In this document: positions 9,482-18,299 of the stretch, piece after piece | Layout of the letters: each line of letters opens with the position of its first letter | How positions within the stretch are numbered: position 1 is the stretch's first letter | Origin: G964020055 sp964020055 | Lineage (GTDB): Bacteria; Pseudomonadota; Alphaproteobacteria; WRAU01; Hepatincolaceae | Length of the DNA stretch: 64,000 nucleotides | NCBI GenBank assembly: GCA_964020055.1 | Contig: OZ026533.1 | Coordinates: forward strand, 310,001 to 374,000 | Direction of reading: 5' to 3' | The notes under the pieces: generated by a model | Told to the model about the DNA's origin: nothing | Seen by the model: only the letters and a program-made list of their open reading frames with translations | Database searches by the model: none | Position numbers and translations under genes: made by a program

Positions 9482-10963
9482 TTATTTTCTTGTATAATTA
9501 GGACAGTCTCCAATCATTTGAACACTATGTATGTGGCTTTCTTGCAATCCTGCGTTTGTTATTTGAGTAAATTGAGATTTTTTATGAAAAATTGGAATAG
9601 TAGGACAACCAGTATAACCCATTGCTGCTTTTAATCCACCTGTAAGTTGAAAAATTATATTAGAAACAGAACCTTTATAAGTTACTCTAGCTTCTACTCC
9701 TTCTGGTACTAATTTATTTTTATTTTTCATTGAACTATCTTGAAAATATCTATCTGCAGAACCTTTTAACATAGCGCTCATTGATCCCATGCCACGATAT
9801 TCTTTATAACTTTGTCCATTTATTGTGATTATATCTCCTGGTGCTTCATCTGTTCCTGAAAGTAAAGATCCTAACATAACACAAAAAGCACCTGTTGCCA
9901 TTGCTTTTGCTATATCACCACTTTGTTTTAACCCACCATCTGCTATGAAAGTTACATCTGTACCTTCACATGCTTTTTGCACATTCAATAAAGCAGTCAG
10001 TTGTGGCATTCCAACCCCAGAAATTATTCTAGTTGTACATATAGAACCTGAACCTATACCTACCTTTACACAATCAACACCCGCATCAATTAAAAATTTT
10101 GCTGCGTCATATGTAGCTATATTACCACCAATAATATTTATGTTTGAATAGTTGGATTTTATATATTCAATCATTTTCTTTACATTTTTAGAATGGCCAT
10201 GTGCTGTGTCTACAACAATAACATCAACTCCAGCTTCTACTAAAAGATCTACTCTTTCTTTATCATAATCGTTAATTCCTACAGCAGCCCCTACACGTAG
10301 TCGAGATTGATTATCTCTTGTTGCATTGGGATATAAGTTAGATTCAACTATACCTCTTGCAGAGACTAATCCCATAAGATTATCATTTTCATCTATAACT
10401 AATACTTGTTCTATTTTATTAGTACTCATTTTATCTCTAACTTTTTCGATAGATGTTGCTTTACTTACAGTTACAAGATGTTCTCTTTTAGTCATTAGAT
10501 CTGATATTTTAGATGTGGTATCTGTTACAAATTTTATATCTTTTTCACTTATAAAACCAAGTAATTTTCTTGATTCTTTAGAAATAACGGGAAAACCGGA
10601 AAAAGTATAATCTATTCTTTTTTCAAAATAATCTTGTAATGACTGGTCAATATTTAAAGTTACAGGATTATTAATCATTCCACCTTCAAAATTTTTGACT
10701 TTAAAAACTTGTTTTGATTGTTCCTGAGGCGACATATTTTTATGAATTATTCCTAATCCACCAAGCTGAGCCATTTTAATTGCCATTTTAGTTTCTGTTA
10801 CTTTATCCATAGCTGCAGATAAAATAGGAACATTTAATTTTATATCTTTAGTTAAATAACTTGAAATATCTGTTTCTGTTGGAATAACTTCAGACTCTGC
10901 AGGAATTAACAAAACATCATCAAAAGTTAAAGATTTATAGTCTACAAATTTTTTAATTGTCAT
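9482..10963 (-). CDS. guaB: IMP dehydrogenase
   Basis: A 493-residue enzyme oxidising IMP to XMP with NAD+, the committed step to GMP. The (beta/alpha)8 barrel is interrupted by a CBS pair at about residues 95-205. The catalytic loop 'GSGSICTTRI', with the nucleophilic Cys, lies near residue 305, and the flap 'YRGMGSMSAM' follows. The start ATG has a CAGGAATG-type ribosome-binding region. It faces away from the small lipoprotein at 11130, and guaA follows on the other strand, so the two GMP-making enzymes are near neighbours. Confidence 0.96.
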   Translation of the reverse strand: MTIKKFVDYKSLTFDDVLLIPAESEVIPTETDISSYLTKDIKLNVPILSAAMDKVTETKMAIKMAQLGGLGIIHKNMSPQEQSKQVFKVKNFEGGMINNPVTLNIDQSLQDYFEKRIDYTFSGFPVISKESRKLLGFISEKDIKFVTDTTSKISDLMTKREHLVTVSKATSIEKVRDKMSTNKIEQVLVIDENDNLMGLVSARGIVESNLYPNATRDNQSRLRVGAAVGINDYDKERVDLLVEAGVDVIVVDTAHGHSKNVKKMIEYIKSNYSNINIIGGNIATYDAAKFLIDAGVDCVKVGIGSGSICTTRIISGVGMPQLTALLNVQKACEGTDVTFIADGGLKQSGDIAKAMATGAFCVMLGSLLSGTDEAPGDIITINGQSYKEYRGMGSMSAMLKGSADRYFQDSSMKNKNKLVPEGVEARVTYKGSVSNIIFQLTGGLKAAMGYTGCPTIPIFHKKSQFTQITNAGLQESHIHSVQMIGDCPNYTRK

Positions 10964-10984
10964 GATACATTCCTGTTGTTATGC

Positions 10985-11026
10985 TTTTTTCATGTATAAA
11001 ATATGATTATATTTTATATGAAAAAA
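10985..11026. promoter_or_regulatory. Long AT-rich hairpin in the guaB 5' region
   Basis: Arms of 18-20 bases, TTTTTTCATGTATAAAATAT and ATATTTTATATGAAAAAA, pair around GATT with one two-base bulge. The hairpin starts about 20 bases upstream of the guaB ATG on the minus strand. It may be a leader structure or protein-binding site; no known purine riboswitch core can be recognised. Confidence 0.3.
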
Positions 11027-11129
11027 CGGTTTTTATTATTATATTTTACTTAAGATAATATGTTGTATTATTATTAATACAATAATATTGTCAGATATTA
11101 GAGTATAATTTATAATGTAAGGTGTTAAT

Positions 11130-11468
11130 ATGTCAATAAAAAGTTTTTTCAAATATTTAATTTCAATTTATTTATTATTTTCCATAGCAAGTTGCGGTCT
11201 TATTCTTAATGATAGGTCGCCTGGGACTTCCATTAGTAATGCAAAGTTAAGTAGTGCTATAGATGTTGGATTAGTTGAAGGAACAAATACTTATATGATC
11301 TGGGATGCAGTCTCATTATTGCTATTTGGAGCAGGTTTTGTAGGATTTATAGTAGATTATGCAACTAATAGTAATTATGTTGTAGTTGATAAACCTGCAT
11401 TTAAAGTTTGGAGTAAAGAATATGACAATAATAAAAAAGAAGAATTAAAAAAATGGTCTAAAAATTAA
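11130..11468 (+). CDS. Small lipoprotein of unknown function
   Basis: A 112-residue protein with a lipoprotein signal: a hydrophobic stretch ends at 'SIASC', so Cys22 should be lipidated. A second very hydrophobic segment lies at about residues 56-80 ('WDAVSLLLFGAGFVGFIV'), and a lysine-rich C-terminus ends in KKWSKN. An AAGGTG ribosome-binding site precedes the ATG. A strong terminator follows at 11479. The protein family is not recognised. It stands alone between divergent guaB and downstream guaA. Confidence 0.7.
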   Translation: MSIKSFFKYLISIYLLFSIASCGLILNDRSPGTSISNAKLSSAIDVGLVEGTNTYMIWDAVSLLLFGAGFVGFIVDYATNSNYVVVDKPAFKVWSKEYDNNKKEELKKWSKN

Positions 11469-11478
11469 GAGATCATAA

Positions 11479-11514
11479 CAAAACAAACCTCATGAAAATG
11501 GGGTTTGTTTTTTT
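11479..11514 (+). terminator. Rho-independent terminator after the small lipoprotein gene
   Basis: AAACAAACC and GGTTTGTTT form the stem around a TCATGAAAATGG-type loop, and a run of seven T follows at about 11508-11514. It lies 11 bases after the stop codon. Confidence 0.8.
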
Positions 11515-11925
11515 CTTATAAAATATAAGACTTATAAATAACCTAAAATTTATCTGGGTGTAAATAATTATATATAAAAAAAGTATTTTGCTATAAGTAA
11601 ATTTTTTGCTTTGGTTTCTAAATTTAAAATCATACTATACTCAATAAATGTCTTCCTTACCTTATCAAAACAAAAAATTAATAAATCCAAAATAATAAAA
11701 TATAAAAATAATAAAAAAATTTTAAATTTTATATTTACTTGCGAAATTATTTTTTGCATAAATTTAATTTATATTTTTTAAGAATATTATTACACGTATT
11801 TATAAAATACATGCATGATAAGAAATATATAAAACTGAAAATTTTTATTTAACACTTATTGCAAAGATCCATACTGATGCTATACTAAAGAGGATTATAG
11901 TAATATGTGATAAGGTATATAAAAC
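11515..11925. other. Non-coding AT-rich gap before guaA
   Basis: About 410 bases of very AT-rich sequence. A 63-codon open frame on the minus strand is low-complexity and has no ribosome-binding site, so it is not called. The stretch presumably holds the guaA promoter, but no clear -35/-10 pair stands out. Confidence 0.4.
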
Positions 11926-13473
11926 ATGCAAAATTATGACACGGTACTTATTTTAGATTTTGGGGCTCAATATATTAGTTTAGTAGCTAGAGAAATAAGA
12001 AAACTTGGTGTTTTCTGTGAAATTGTACCTTATAACATCAGTTTTGATAAAATACGTGCTAAAAATCCTAAAGCCATAATTTTTTCTGGTAGTCCTCATT
12101 GTGTATTTGGTGACAATTCATTATCCATCTCAAAAGAATATTTTGACTTAGATGTTCCAATTTTAGGAATTTGTTATGGAATGCAGCTTATTTCTCATAA
12201 TCTGAATGGAAAAGTTGTTACTAAAGATGATTTAAAAGAATTTGGAAAAACTAATTTAAGTATAATTAAAAAACATACATTATTAGATGATATAGAAGAT
12301 AACTCACAAGTATGGATGAGCCATAATGATACAGTTGTAGCAATTCCTGAAGGTTTTGATTTATTAGCAACTACAAATGATGGTAAAGTAAATTGTGTTA
12401 TAGCAAATGATGAAAAAAAGCTATATGGAGTACAATATCATCCTGAAGTTCAGCATAGTGTAGAAGGTAGTAAAATTTTTGCTAACTTTGTATTAAAAAT
12501 AGCAAAGTGTGAAGCAAATTGGCAAATGAATAATTTTGTAGATCATGCAGTAGAAAAAATACGTTCTACAGTTGGTAAAAGCAATGTTGTTTTAGGACTT
12601 TCAGGAGGGGTAGACTCTTCTGTTGTTGCAAGTTTAATGCATAAAGCTATAGATAAACAACTAACTTGTATTTTTGTAGATACAGGCTTGTTACGTAAAA
12701 ATGAAATGCAAGAAGTTAAATCATTATATGAAAAAAGTTTGAATTTAAACATAAAATATATTGATGCCAAACAAAGATTTTTTTCAGCTTTAGTAAATAT
12801 TAAAGATCCAGAAGAAAAACGGAAAGTAATAGGAAAAGAATTTATAAATGTGTTTCAAGATGCGGTTAAAAATGTTCCAAATATTGATTTTTTAGCGCAA
12901 GGTACAGTTTACCCAGATATAATAGAATCTTCTGTTAATTGTAAATCTTCAAGTACAATAAAATCGCATCATAATGTAGGTGGTTTACCTAAAGATTTGA
13001 ATCTGAAAGTAATAGAACCATTAAGATGTCTATTTAAAGATGAAGTAAGACTTTTAGGTAAAGAATTAAAATTACCAGATTCTATTATAAACAGACACCC
13101 ATTTCCAGGGCCAGGTTTAGGAATAAGAGTGGTTGGTGAAGTAACAGAAGAAAAAGTTACAATGTTACAACAAGCAGATGGAATTTTTTTAGAAGAAATA
13201 AGAAAAGCAGATTTATACACAAAAATATCACAAGCAGCAGTAATTTTACTACCTGTAAAATCTGTAGGAGTGAAAGGTGATAGCAGAAGTTATGAGTATA
13301 CAGCAGTTTTGCGTGCTGTTAACACATCTGATTTTATGACTGCTGATGCCCATAGATTTTCTTATGATTTTTTAGATAATGTAGTTGCAAGAATAATTAA
13401 CGAAGTAAATGGTATAAACAGAGTATTATACGACTTTACATCAAAACCACCTGCAACAATAGAGTGGGAATAG
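11926..13473 (+). CDS. guaA: GMP synthase (glutamine-hydrolysing)
   Basis: A 515-residue enzyme that aminates XMP to GMP using ATP and glutamine. The N-terminal class I amidotransferase domain has nucleophile Cys83 in 'GICYGMQL' and the His-Glu pair in 'QYHPEV'. The ATP-pyrophosphatase P-loop 'LGLSGGVDSSVVAS' begins near residue 223. The C-terminal dimerisation domain ends in the canonical KPPATIEWE. It works with guaB. The gene is monocistronic in appearance. Confidence 0.97.
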   Translation: MQNYDTVLILDFGAQYISLVAREIRKLGVFCEIVPYNISFDKIRAKNPKAIIFSGSPHCVFGDNSLSISKEYFDLDVPILGICYGMQLISHNLNGKVVTKDDLKEFGKTNLSIIKKHTLLDDIEDNSQVWMSHNDTVVAIPEGFDLLATTNDGKVNCVIANDEKKLYGVQYHPEVQHSVEGSKIFANFVLKIAKCEANWQMNNFVDHAVEKIRSTVGKSNVVLGLSGGVDSSVVASLMHKAIDKQLTCIFVDTGLLRKNEMQEVKSLYEKSLNLNIKYIDAKQRFFSALVNIKDPEEKRKVIGKEFINVFQDAVKNVPNIDFLAQGTVYPDIIESSVNCKSSSTIKSHHNVGGLPKDLNLKVIEPLRCLFKDEVRLLGKELKLPDSIINRHPFPGPGLGIRVVGEVTEEKVTMLQQADGIFLEEIRKADLYTKISQAAVILLPVKSVGVKGDSRSYEYTAVLRAVNTSDFMTADAHRFSYDFLDNVVARIINEVNGINRVLYDFTSKPPATIEWE

Positions 13474-13524
13474 TAAGTATTTTTTACTATCTATTTTACT
13501 AATTATTTAGCTGATATTTTACCA

Positions 13525-13552
13525 TTTAAGCAAGTTGATAAACTTGCTTAAA
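13525..13552. repeat. Perfect 12-bp inverted repeat downstream of guaA
   Basis: TTTAAGCAAGTT and AACTTGCTTAAA are exact complements around a GATA loop, 50 bases after the guaA stop. A T-run is missing on both strands, so it is either a weak terminator or the edge of the accessory island that begins here. Confidence 0.5.
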
Positions 13553-13717
13553 TGTATAACCACAAAATACATTTAATATACATATATCATTATTACGATA
13601 TTTTAATTATATGTATAAACTTAATATTTTTCATAAAAAGTCATGCATTTATAATAATATATATATTATTATAAATAACTATTTAATTGGAATTCCATGT
13701 TCATTATACTTTTAAGT

Positions 13718-13807
13718 TTACCTTTTCATAATGTTATATAAACAATAACAACCTAAAGCCACACAATAGATAGTATTACCTTGTGTTTTTTCGTATCTTA
13801 TAAAAAA
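13718..13807 (-). pseudogene. Possible transposase C-terminal remnant
   Basis: A 29-codon minus-strand frame, preceded by an in-frame stop, reads 'IRYEKTQGN' and then a hydrophobic 'VALGCYCLYNIM' before its stop. This resembles the last strand and helix of IS5/IS4-type DDE transposases (R-[YF]-[DE]-K...). Nothing else of an element is visible and no terminal repeats were found. It is a weak call, made because the segment sits at the start of an island with other broken genes. Confidence 0.25.
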
Positions 13808-13921
13808 TTACATTAGAAAAGAAGTTGAGTAACTGTTATTAAAAACACTTTGAATTATAATAATGTAAACACTAAATATAGTATAATATTTTTATAATAT
13901 AATACTATAAGGGAAATAAAA

Positions 13922-14135
13922 ATGACAAAACAAAAAAAACATGATGACTTTTATGAAGCTGTAATGGACGCTATAAAAACCATGCCTTCACCTGCAGATG
14001 AATTGCTAAAAAAAAGGCATTCCAGCATCATATAGAGATGATAAAAACAGATTAATAAGGGATGGTAAAAAGTTTTTAGTTCATTATGATGAAGAAAAAA
14101 ACATTACTTATCTTGGAGAAGAAATAAATGGCTAA
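13922..14135 (+). pseudogene. Small conserved-looking protein broken by a frameshift in an A8 run
   Basis: An AAGGG ribosome-binding site precedes an ATG at 13922. The first frame reads 'MTKQKKHDDFYEAV' and stops at 14033-14035. With seven instead of eight A at 14008-14015 the frame continues through 'GIPASYRDDKNRLIRDG' to end '...TYLGEEING' at 14135, giving about 70 residues. The smooth join and well-spaced start suggest a real gene with a one-base insertion. It could also be rescued by slippage on the A-run, or be a sequencing error. The function is unknown. Confidence 0.55.
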
Positions 14136-14175
14136 AAATATATAAGGTTTATATGCTTATCAAAATATAAAATAC

Positions 14176-15087
14176 TTAATTTTTGAAATAACTAGAAAGT
14201 TTATTAATTATAGAACTACATTCAGCAATTACATGAAACATAGAAAAGCTATAAGAATAGCTAATTTTAGCTTTTTCATTATTTAAGTGCAAATGTAAGA
14301 TTTTATTGTCATAATAATATTTTAACGTCTCGTCAGAAATGAAATCCTTATGTTTGAAGCCATTATTAATTCTATTTAAATAATCTAATAAAAAACAATC
14401 ATTTTCAGTAAGCTTGTATTTGTTTTCTAACTCTTCCTTTATTTTTTCCCAAGGCTTTCCCTTATCATCATAACTAGATACAAAGGTTTCCAATTTATTA
14501 TTCAAAGATGACTTAATTTTAAGTGTTTTTGCTTTATAATGCTTTTCTTTTCTATCAAAAGATCCTTCTAATTGGTATTTTTCCGTATTAATCTCAACCT
14601 TTAAAAACTTTTCAAGACAATCTATTCCCTCATATTTATTAAGTATTATTTTATCAATCAAAAATACCAACTTAAGTGGAATTTTTTTTTCAGGATCCTT
14701 TTTTTTTGTATTAGAAGATACTTCTGATTGGTATTTTTCCGTAGCAATCTTAGCCTTTAAAAACTTTCCAATACAATCTATTCCCTCATATTTATCAAGT
14801 ATTATTTTATCAATCAAAAATACCAAATTACTTATGATATCTTTTATCATATATATTACTTTAAATACTTTAACATATTCTGGAATATCTTCTCTCTCCT
14901 GAAACAAAAGCCAATTCACAATAAGATCATTAATATGTTGAATTACATTCTTTTTCTCAGAGATATAAGGCGGGTCTTCATAAGTCTGTATATATGCTGA
15001 AGTAGATACATCAGGTTCATAAGTCATATGTGTTGGTAGTGTAATAAGATTGCGATATAATATAAGTGGAAAATTTTTATTTTTCAA
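14176..15087 (-). CDS. Unknown protein with internal tandem duplication, HEPN-like C-terminus, apparently 5'-broken
   Basis: A 303-residue frame whose first usable start is a TTG without a ribosome-binding site. The same frame stays open another 44 codons upstream ('CSFIGTTYPSQSHLRDSTK') to a stop at 15220-15222. An ATG in the next frame at 15223 (MTTYF...) joins it if one T is restored near 15209, so the true gene probably began at 15223. Residues about 87-138 and 139-190 are a 52-residue direct repeat ('LVFLIDKIIL.KYEGIDC'). The C-terminal 'LNRINNGFKH' (Arg239, His246) resembles the RX4-6H motif of HEPN RNases, but only weakly. The family is not recognised. Confidence 0.5.
   Translation of the reverse strand: MKNKNFPLILYRNLITLPTHMTYEPDVSTSAYIQTYEDPPYISEKKNVIQHINDLIVNWLLFQEREDIPEYVKVFKVIYMIKDIISNLVFLIDKIILDKYEGIDCIGKFLKAKIATEKYQSEVSSNTKKKDPEKKIPLKLVFLIDKIILNKYEGIDCLEKFLKVEINTEKYQLEGSFDRKEKHYKAKTLKIKSSLNNKLETFVSSYDDKGKPWEKIKEELENKYKLTENDCFLLDYLNRINNGFKHKDFISDETLKYYYDNKILHLHLNNEKAKISYSYSFSMFHVIAECSSIINKLSSYFKN
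14570..14829. repeat. 156-bp tandem duplication inside the unknown gene
   Basis: Bases 14570-14673 and 14726-14829 are near-identical at an offset of exactly 156 bases, sharing for example 'CAATCTATTCCCTCATATTT'. Being a multiple of three, the duplication keeps the frame and adds 52 residues. Confidence 0.85.
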
Positions 15088-15247
15088 TTTTTCATATTTA
15101 TCTTTAAAAGCTTCAAAATACTGATAAATCTTAGTACTATCACGAAGGTGACTTTGGCTAGGATAAGTGGTGCCTATAAAACTACAATTACTATTATATC
15201 TTTTATAAGAAATAAGTAGTCATTATCTTCTATAGTTTTTATATATT

Positions 15248-15763
15248 CTAAAGGAGGATACCGTTATGATCTTTTAGATAATTTTTATAATAATATATTT
15301 TGATATTAGTGGTTTTGTTTTCATATTCATCTTGAAATATTTTGAAAAATTTTTTACAATCTTTTTTTGATAAACAATCTTTTTTTTCTAAATCATCATG
15401 AAAATCTTTTATTTTTTGTATAATTTCTTCATATCTTACGCATTCCCAATTATGAGTATCTTTATTATATATAAAAATAACATTTTCATTATGTAGACCA
15501 TGTTTAAACTCAAGTGGATAAATATAGGTTAGTTGTTTACCATCATCAGATTTAATTTGGTAATTGTTTAATTTATTTGAGATTATAATTTGAAAAAAAT
15601 TCCAATCTTCATCAGATTTAGCTTGCTCATTGTAAATTTTTTCAAACTTTTGATAATCTTCATTGTTATCAAAAATAAGACAAATATGTGCAATAGCTAT
15701 TAACCTATAGTTATTTGTAGAATATATAAACAACCTATAAGATTTCTTAATTTTATCACACAT
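15248..15763 (-). CDS. Unknown protein, partner of the duplicated gene
   Basis: A 171-residue acidic, lysine-rich protein without signal peptide or membrane segment. It has a hydrophobic core 'NYRLIAIAHICLIFD' near residues 18-32, a tryptophan-containing central part ('DTHNWECVRYEEII'), and a helical C-terminus rich in Lys and Asp. It lies only 25 bases upstream of the probable ATG of the next minus-strand gene, so the two were likely one operon. The family is not recognised and no catalytic motif is evident. Confidence 0.55.
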   Translation of the reverse strand: MCDKIKKSYRLFIYSTNNYRLIAIAHICLIFDNNEDYQKFEKIYNEQAKSDEDWNFFQIIISNKLNNYQIKSDDGKQLTYIYPLEFKHGLHNENVIFIYNKDTHNWECVRYEEIIQKIKDFHDDLEKKDCLSKKDCKKFFKIFQDEYENKTTNIKIYYYKNYLKDHNGILL

Positions 15764-15836
15764 AACTATATTTCCTTGTTTATATTTTGAAATCTCTATA
15801 CCAATATTATGTATTAAAATATAGTTAAGTGTTAAT

Positions 15837-16379
15837 TTATTTTTGCCCTATGTAGCTATATATATTTTGATCATAAAATATTCCATTCAAATATTCAGCT
15901 TGTCTTAGTGTACCTTCTATTTGAAAATTACAACGTTTGGCAACTGCATTACTTTTTATATTGTGGACAGAACATTTTATTACAAATCTATTTATTTGGT
16001 TGTTTTTTGTATAATATTTAACAAGATTTTTCACAGATTGGCTTATAATACCTTTACCTGATATTCTTGGATCTAACCAATATCCAATTTCTGCAATTTT
16101 GTTACCTTTATCTATACTATTGAAACCTATTATTCCGACAGGTTTGTCATTGTATAATATAACATAGGTTTTAGCTTCGTTTTGTTCATGCTTTTTTAGG
16201 CATAAGTCTAAAAATTTTGCTTCATCTTCTTCTGATTTAACAAATTTGGACCAAGCTAGGTAATTATTAAAATATTCTCTGTTATTATCAACAATTTCAT
16301 ATAATGAAGATGCAAATTCAGAAGAGCAGACTTTTAATATCAAATTTTCATTTATTGTAATAATTTCACTTATAGACAT
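15837..16379 (-). CDS. GNAT acetyltransferase, RimJ/RimL type
   Basis: A 180-residue GCN5-related N-acetyltransferase. Its order matches the RimJ/RimL/YdaF subgroup: an N-terminal 'NREYFNNYLAW' helix, then 'GIIGFNSID', the strand 'AEIGYWLDP', and the acetyl-CoA P-loop 'RISGKGIISQSVK'. The later motif 'KCSVHNIKSNAVAKRCNF' has the Asn-x-x-S-x-x-V/A-A element, followed by 'EGTLRQAEYLNG'. Relatives acetylate ribosomal-protein N-termini or small molecules; the substrate here cannot be read from sequence. It ends the run of minus-strand genes at 15837-18560 and starts nine bases after the MoaF-like gene. Confidence 0.8.
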   Translation of the reverse strand: MSISEIITINENLILKVCSSEFASSLYEIVDNNREYFNNYLAWSKFVKSEEDEAKFLDLCLKKHEQNEAKTYVILYNDKPVGIIGFNSIDKGNKIAEIGYWLDPRISGKGIISQSVKNLVKYYTKNNQINRFVIKCSVHNIKSNAVAKRCNFQIEGTLRQAEYLNGIFYDQNIYSYIGQK

Positions 16380-16388
16380 AAATTTTCC

Positions 16389-16709
16389 TTATTGATGTTT
16401 AATGATACCTTCCATAACAAAAAATTCACCTTTTGATGTTGTGTAAAACGCATTTGATATATTTTTTACAAAATTATCACAATGCACTACCGTAGAATTA
16501 TCACTTTCTTGCCAAGATATAAGAAAATCCTCAGAAGTTACAGACTTCCATTTGAATAATACAACCATTTTTGTACCTTTTAAATCAGAATTTAAAAATT
16601 CTATTTCAATATGTTTGCCATCTTCCATATATGAGTTTTTAACTGTTAAACCATTATTCATTTCAATAATGAAACTTTTTCCAGAATAAGGAAATTTATT
16701 ATTTGTCAT
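16389..16709 (-). CDS. MoaF-like small beta-barrel protein
   Basis: A 106-residue protein matching the MoaF-related fold. It opens with 'FPYSGKSFIIEMNNGL' and later has 'FLISWQESDNSTVVHCDNF', the family's W-Q-E-x-D-x-x-T-V pattern. The fold is a lipocalin-like barrel with no established enzymatic role. It is co-oriented with the acetyltransferase, nine bases before it, so the two are probably co-translated. A ribosome-binding site GGTGG precedes the ATG. Confidence 0.65.
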   Translation of the reverse strand: MTNNKFPYSGKSFIIEMNNGLTVKNSYMEDGKHIEIEFLNSDLKGTKMVVLFKWKSVTSEDFLISWQESDNSTVVHCDNFVKNISNAFYTTSKGEFFVMEGIIKHQ

Positions 16710-16818
16710 CAGTCCACCTTTTTAATAGTTATTAGAAAAGCATGTATTTTTATTATTAAATAAAAAGAGTTAAGTAATAGTATGTAAAATTATAAAATAT
16801 AAAAGTATAAAAATACTG

Positions 16819-17316
16819 TTATTTTTTTTTAGGATTATTAATTAAGCTTTTGTTTATATGACAATATCCAGATGGATTTTTAGCTAAATATTTTTGATGA
16901 TATTCTTCTGCTTTATAGTAGTTATTTAAAGGGAGAACTTCGATTTTGAAAGATTTATCATAATCTTTTTGCTTATTAGTTAAATATTTAATAATTATTT
17001 CTTTTTGATTATGGTTTATATAGTAAATACCAGTACGATATTGTAATCCTTTATCGTTGCCTTGTTTATTTAATGATGTTGGATCTATCACTTGAAAAAA
17101 ATAATCTAAAATATCAGTTAAAGAAATTTTAGTTTCATGAAATTCTAAATGCAGTGCTTCTGCAAAATTATACTTTTGAGAATAAACATCTTCATAACTT
17201 GGGTTTATTTTTGTCCCATTAGCATAACCTACACTTAAAACATTAACATTATTTACATTATCAAAGTATGCCTCTAGTCCCCAAAAGCAACCACCAGCTA
17301 AATAAATATTTTCCAT
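16819..17316 (-). CDS. msrA: Peptide-methionine (S)-S-oxide reductase
   Basis: A 165-residue MsrA that repairs oxidised methionine. The catalytic 'GGCFWG' motif places the nucleophile at Cys10. Other family blocks are 'NPSYEDVYS', 'LEFHETKISL', 'DPTSLNKQGNDKGLQYRTGIYY' (split here by its charged turn) and 'AEEYHQKYL'. The protein ends soon after the core domain, so resolving cysteines at the C-terminus are few. It lies in the accessory island on the minus strand. Confidence 0.93.
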   Translation of the reverse strand: MENIYLAGGCFWGLEAYFDNVNNVNVLSVGYANGTKINPSYEDVYSQKYNFAEALHLEFHETKISLTDILDYFFQVIDPTSLNKQGNDKGLQYRTGIYYINHNQKEIIIKYLTNKQKDYDKSFKIEVLPLNNYYKAEEYHQKYLAKNPSGYCHINKSLINNPKKK

Positions 17317-17401
17317 TATTTAATATCTTGTTTTGTTATAAATATTTGTATAATTATACAAGATACTAAAAGTAATATTAAGTTTTATTAAAAAATATGA
17401 A

Positions 17402-18217
17402 TTATTTAATTATTAAATATTTGTTACCAATTTTATCAATATCAAGTTTGTGAGGTAATACATCTTTTATAGGAGGAGTTAAAGATGCTCTGAAAATAGT
17501 GCATGCTCCTACATCTTCTACACCAATGACATCAAATAAATCTTCTAAAATATCCATTATCATATCAGAAGAAGTTTCAGAATTAAACCATTCTTTAGAA
17601 TTATTTTTTTGTTGTATGTATTCTTTTTGTTTTTTAGTAAGTTTAGTATTTTTTCCACATACGGTTACTCCAAATACTATTCCTCCAGGATTTAAACGTG
17701 ATTTCAAATATATAAAGAAAGCTTTTAATTCTTCATAACCATTTGGAATAGTGTCTAAAACAAAGTTTAATGATATGGAATCATAAGTTTTATCTAACGT
17801 AAGAATTTTATTAGAAGAGTCATCATTATATATAAAATTTAATGGACAAAAGCTATCTAAAAAAGCTTCAATTAAAATATCTTGATCTTGTTGTTTACAT
17901 ACAAAAGTAATATTAGGAAAAATATCTAACAGTCGGTGAGTACCATATAAAAAAACCCCATAATATGGGTTTATTTCCAAATGATCTTTACCAACAAATA
18001 TATAGTTAGATCTTACAGCTTCAATCTTACAATGCAAGTGATATCTTAAATTTGCAATTGCTCTTTTTTGTATTTTACTTACATGATAATAAGTTTTTAA
18101 ACTAGGAATAAGTTCTTTGAAAGTTAAAAAGATTTGTTTGATATATTTGATACCAGAAAAGGCAGACTTATAATCAAAATAAAATAAATTTTTTCCAATT
18201 TTAGAAAATTTACTCAT
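17402..18217 (-). CDS. SAM-dependent methyltransferase-like protein
   Basis: A 271-residue protein. The central part resembles a class I methyltransferase: the acidic strand and post-strand motif 'YDSISLNFVLDTIP' near residue 145, then 'LKSRLNPGGIVFGVTVCG' near 172. The glycine-rich SAM loop is not recognisable; 'GVFLYGTHRLLDIFP' occupies the position. The N-terminal 60 residues are basic and aromatic. The target is unknown, and it may be a divergent or inactive member of the fold. Confidence 0.5.
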   Translation of the reverse strand: MSKFSKIGKNLFYFDYKSAFSGIKYIKQIFLTFKELIPSLKTYYHVSKIQKRAIANLRYHLHCKIEAVRSNYIFVGKDHLEINPYYGVFLYGTHRLLDIFPNITFVCKQQDQDILIEAFLDSFCPLNFIYNDDSSNKILTLDKTYDSISLNFVLDTIPNGYEELKAFFIYLKSRLNPGGIVFGVTVCGKNTKLTKKQKEYIQQKNNSKEWFNSETSSDMIMDILEDLFDVIGVEDVGACTIFRASLTPPIKDVLPHKLDIDKIGNKYLIIK

Positions 18218-18299
18218 AAAATATACCGTAATTAAGTGAAAAATAGCTATACAAAGTATATGCTATTTTTCAACTTTTGATTAAAATAATAGAGTATTA

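Noticed and set aside
10985..11026. Purine riboswitch upstream of guaB
   Set aside because: Only a simple hairpin is present; the conserved three-way junction of purine riboswitches is not found.
11568..11759. 63-codon minus-strand open frame
   Set aside because: Low-complexity AT-rich sequence with no ribosome-binding site or motif.
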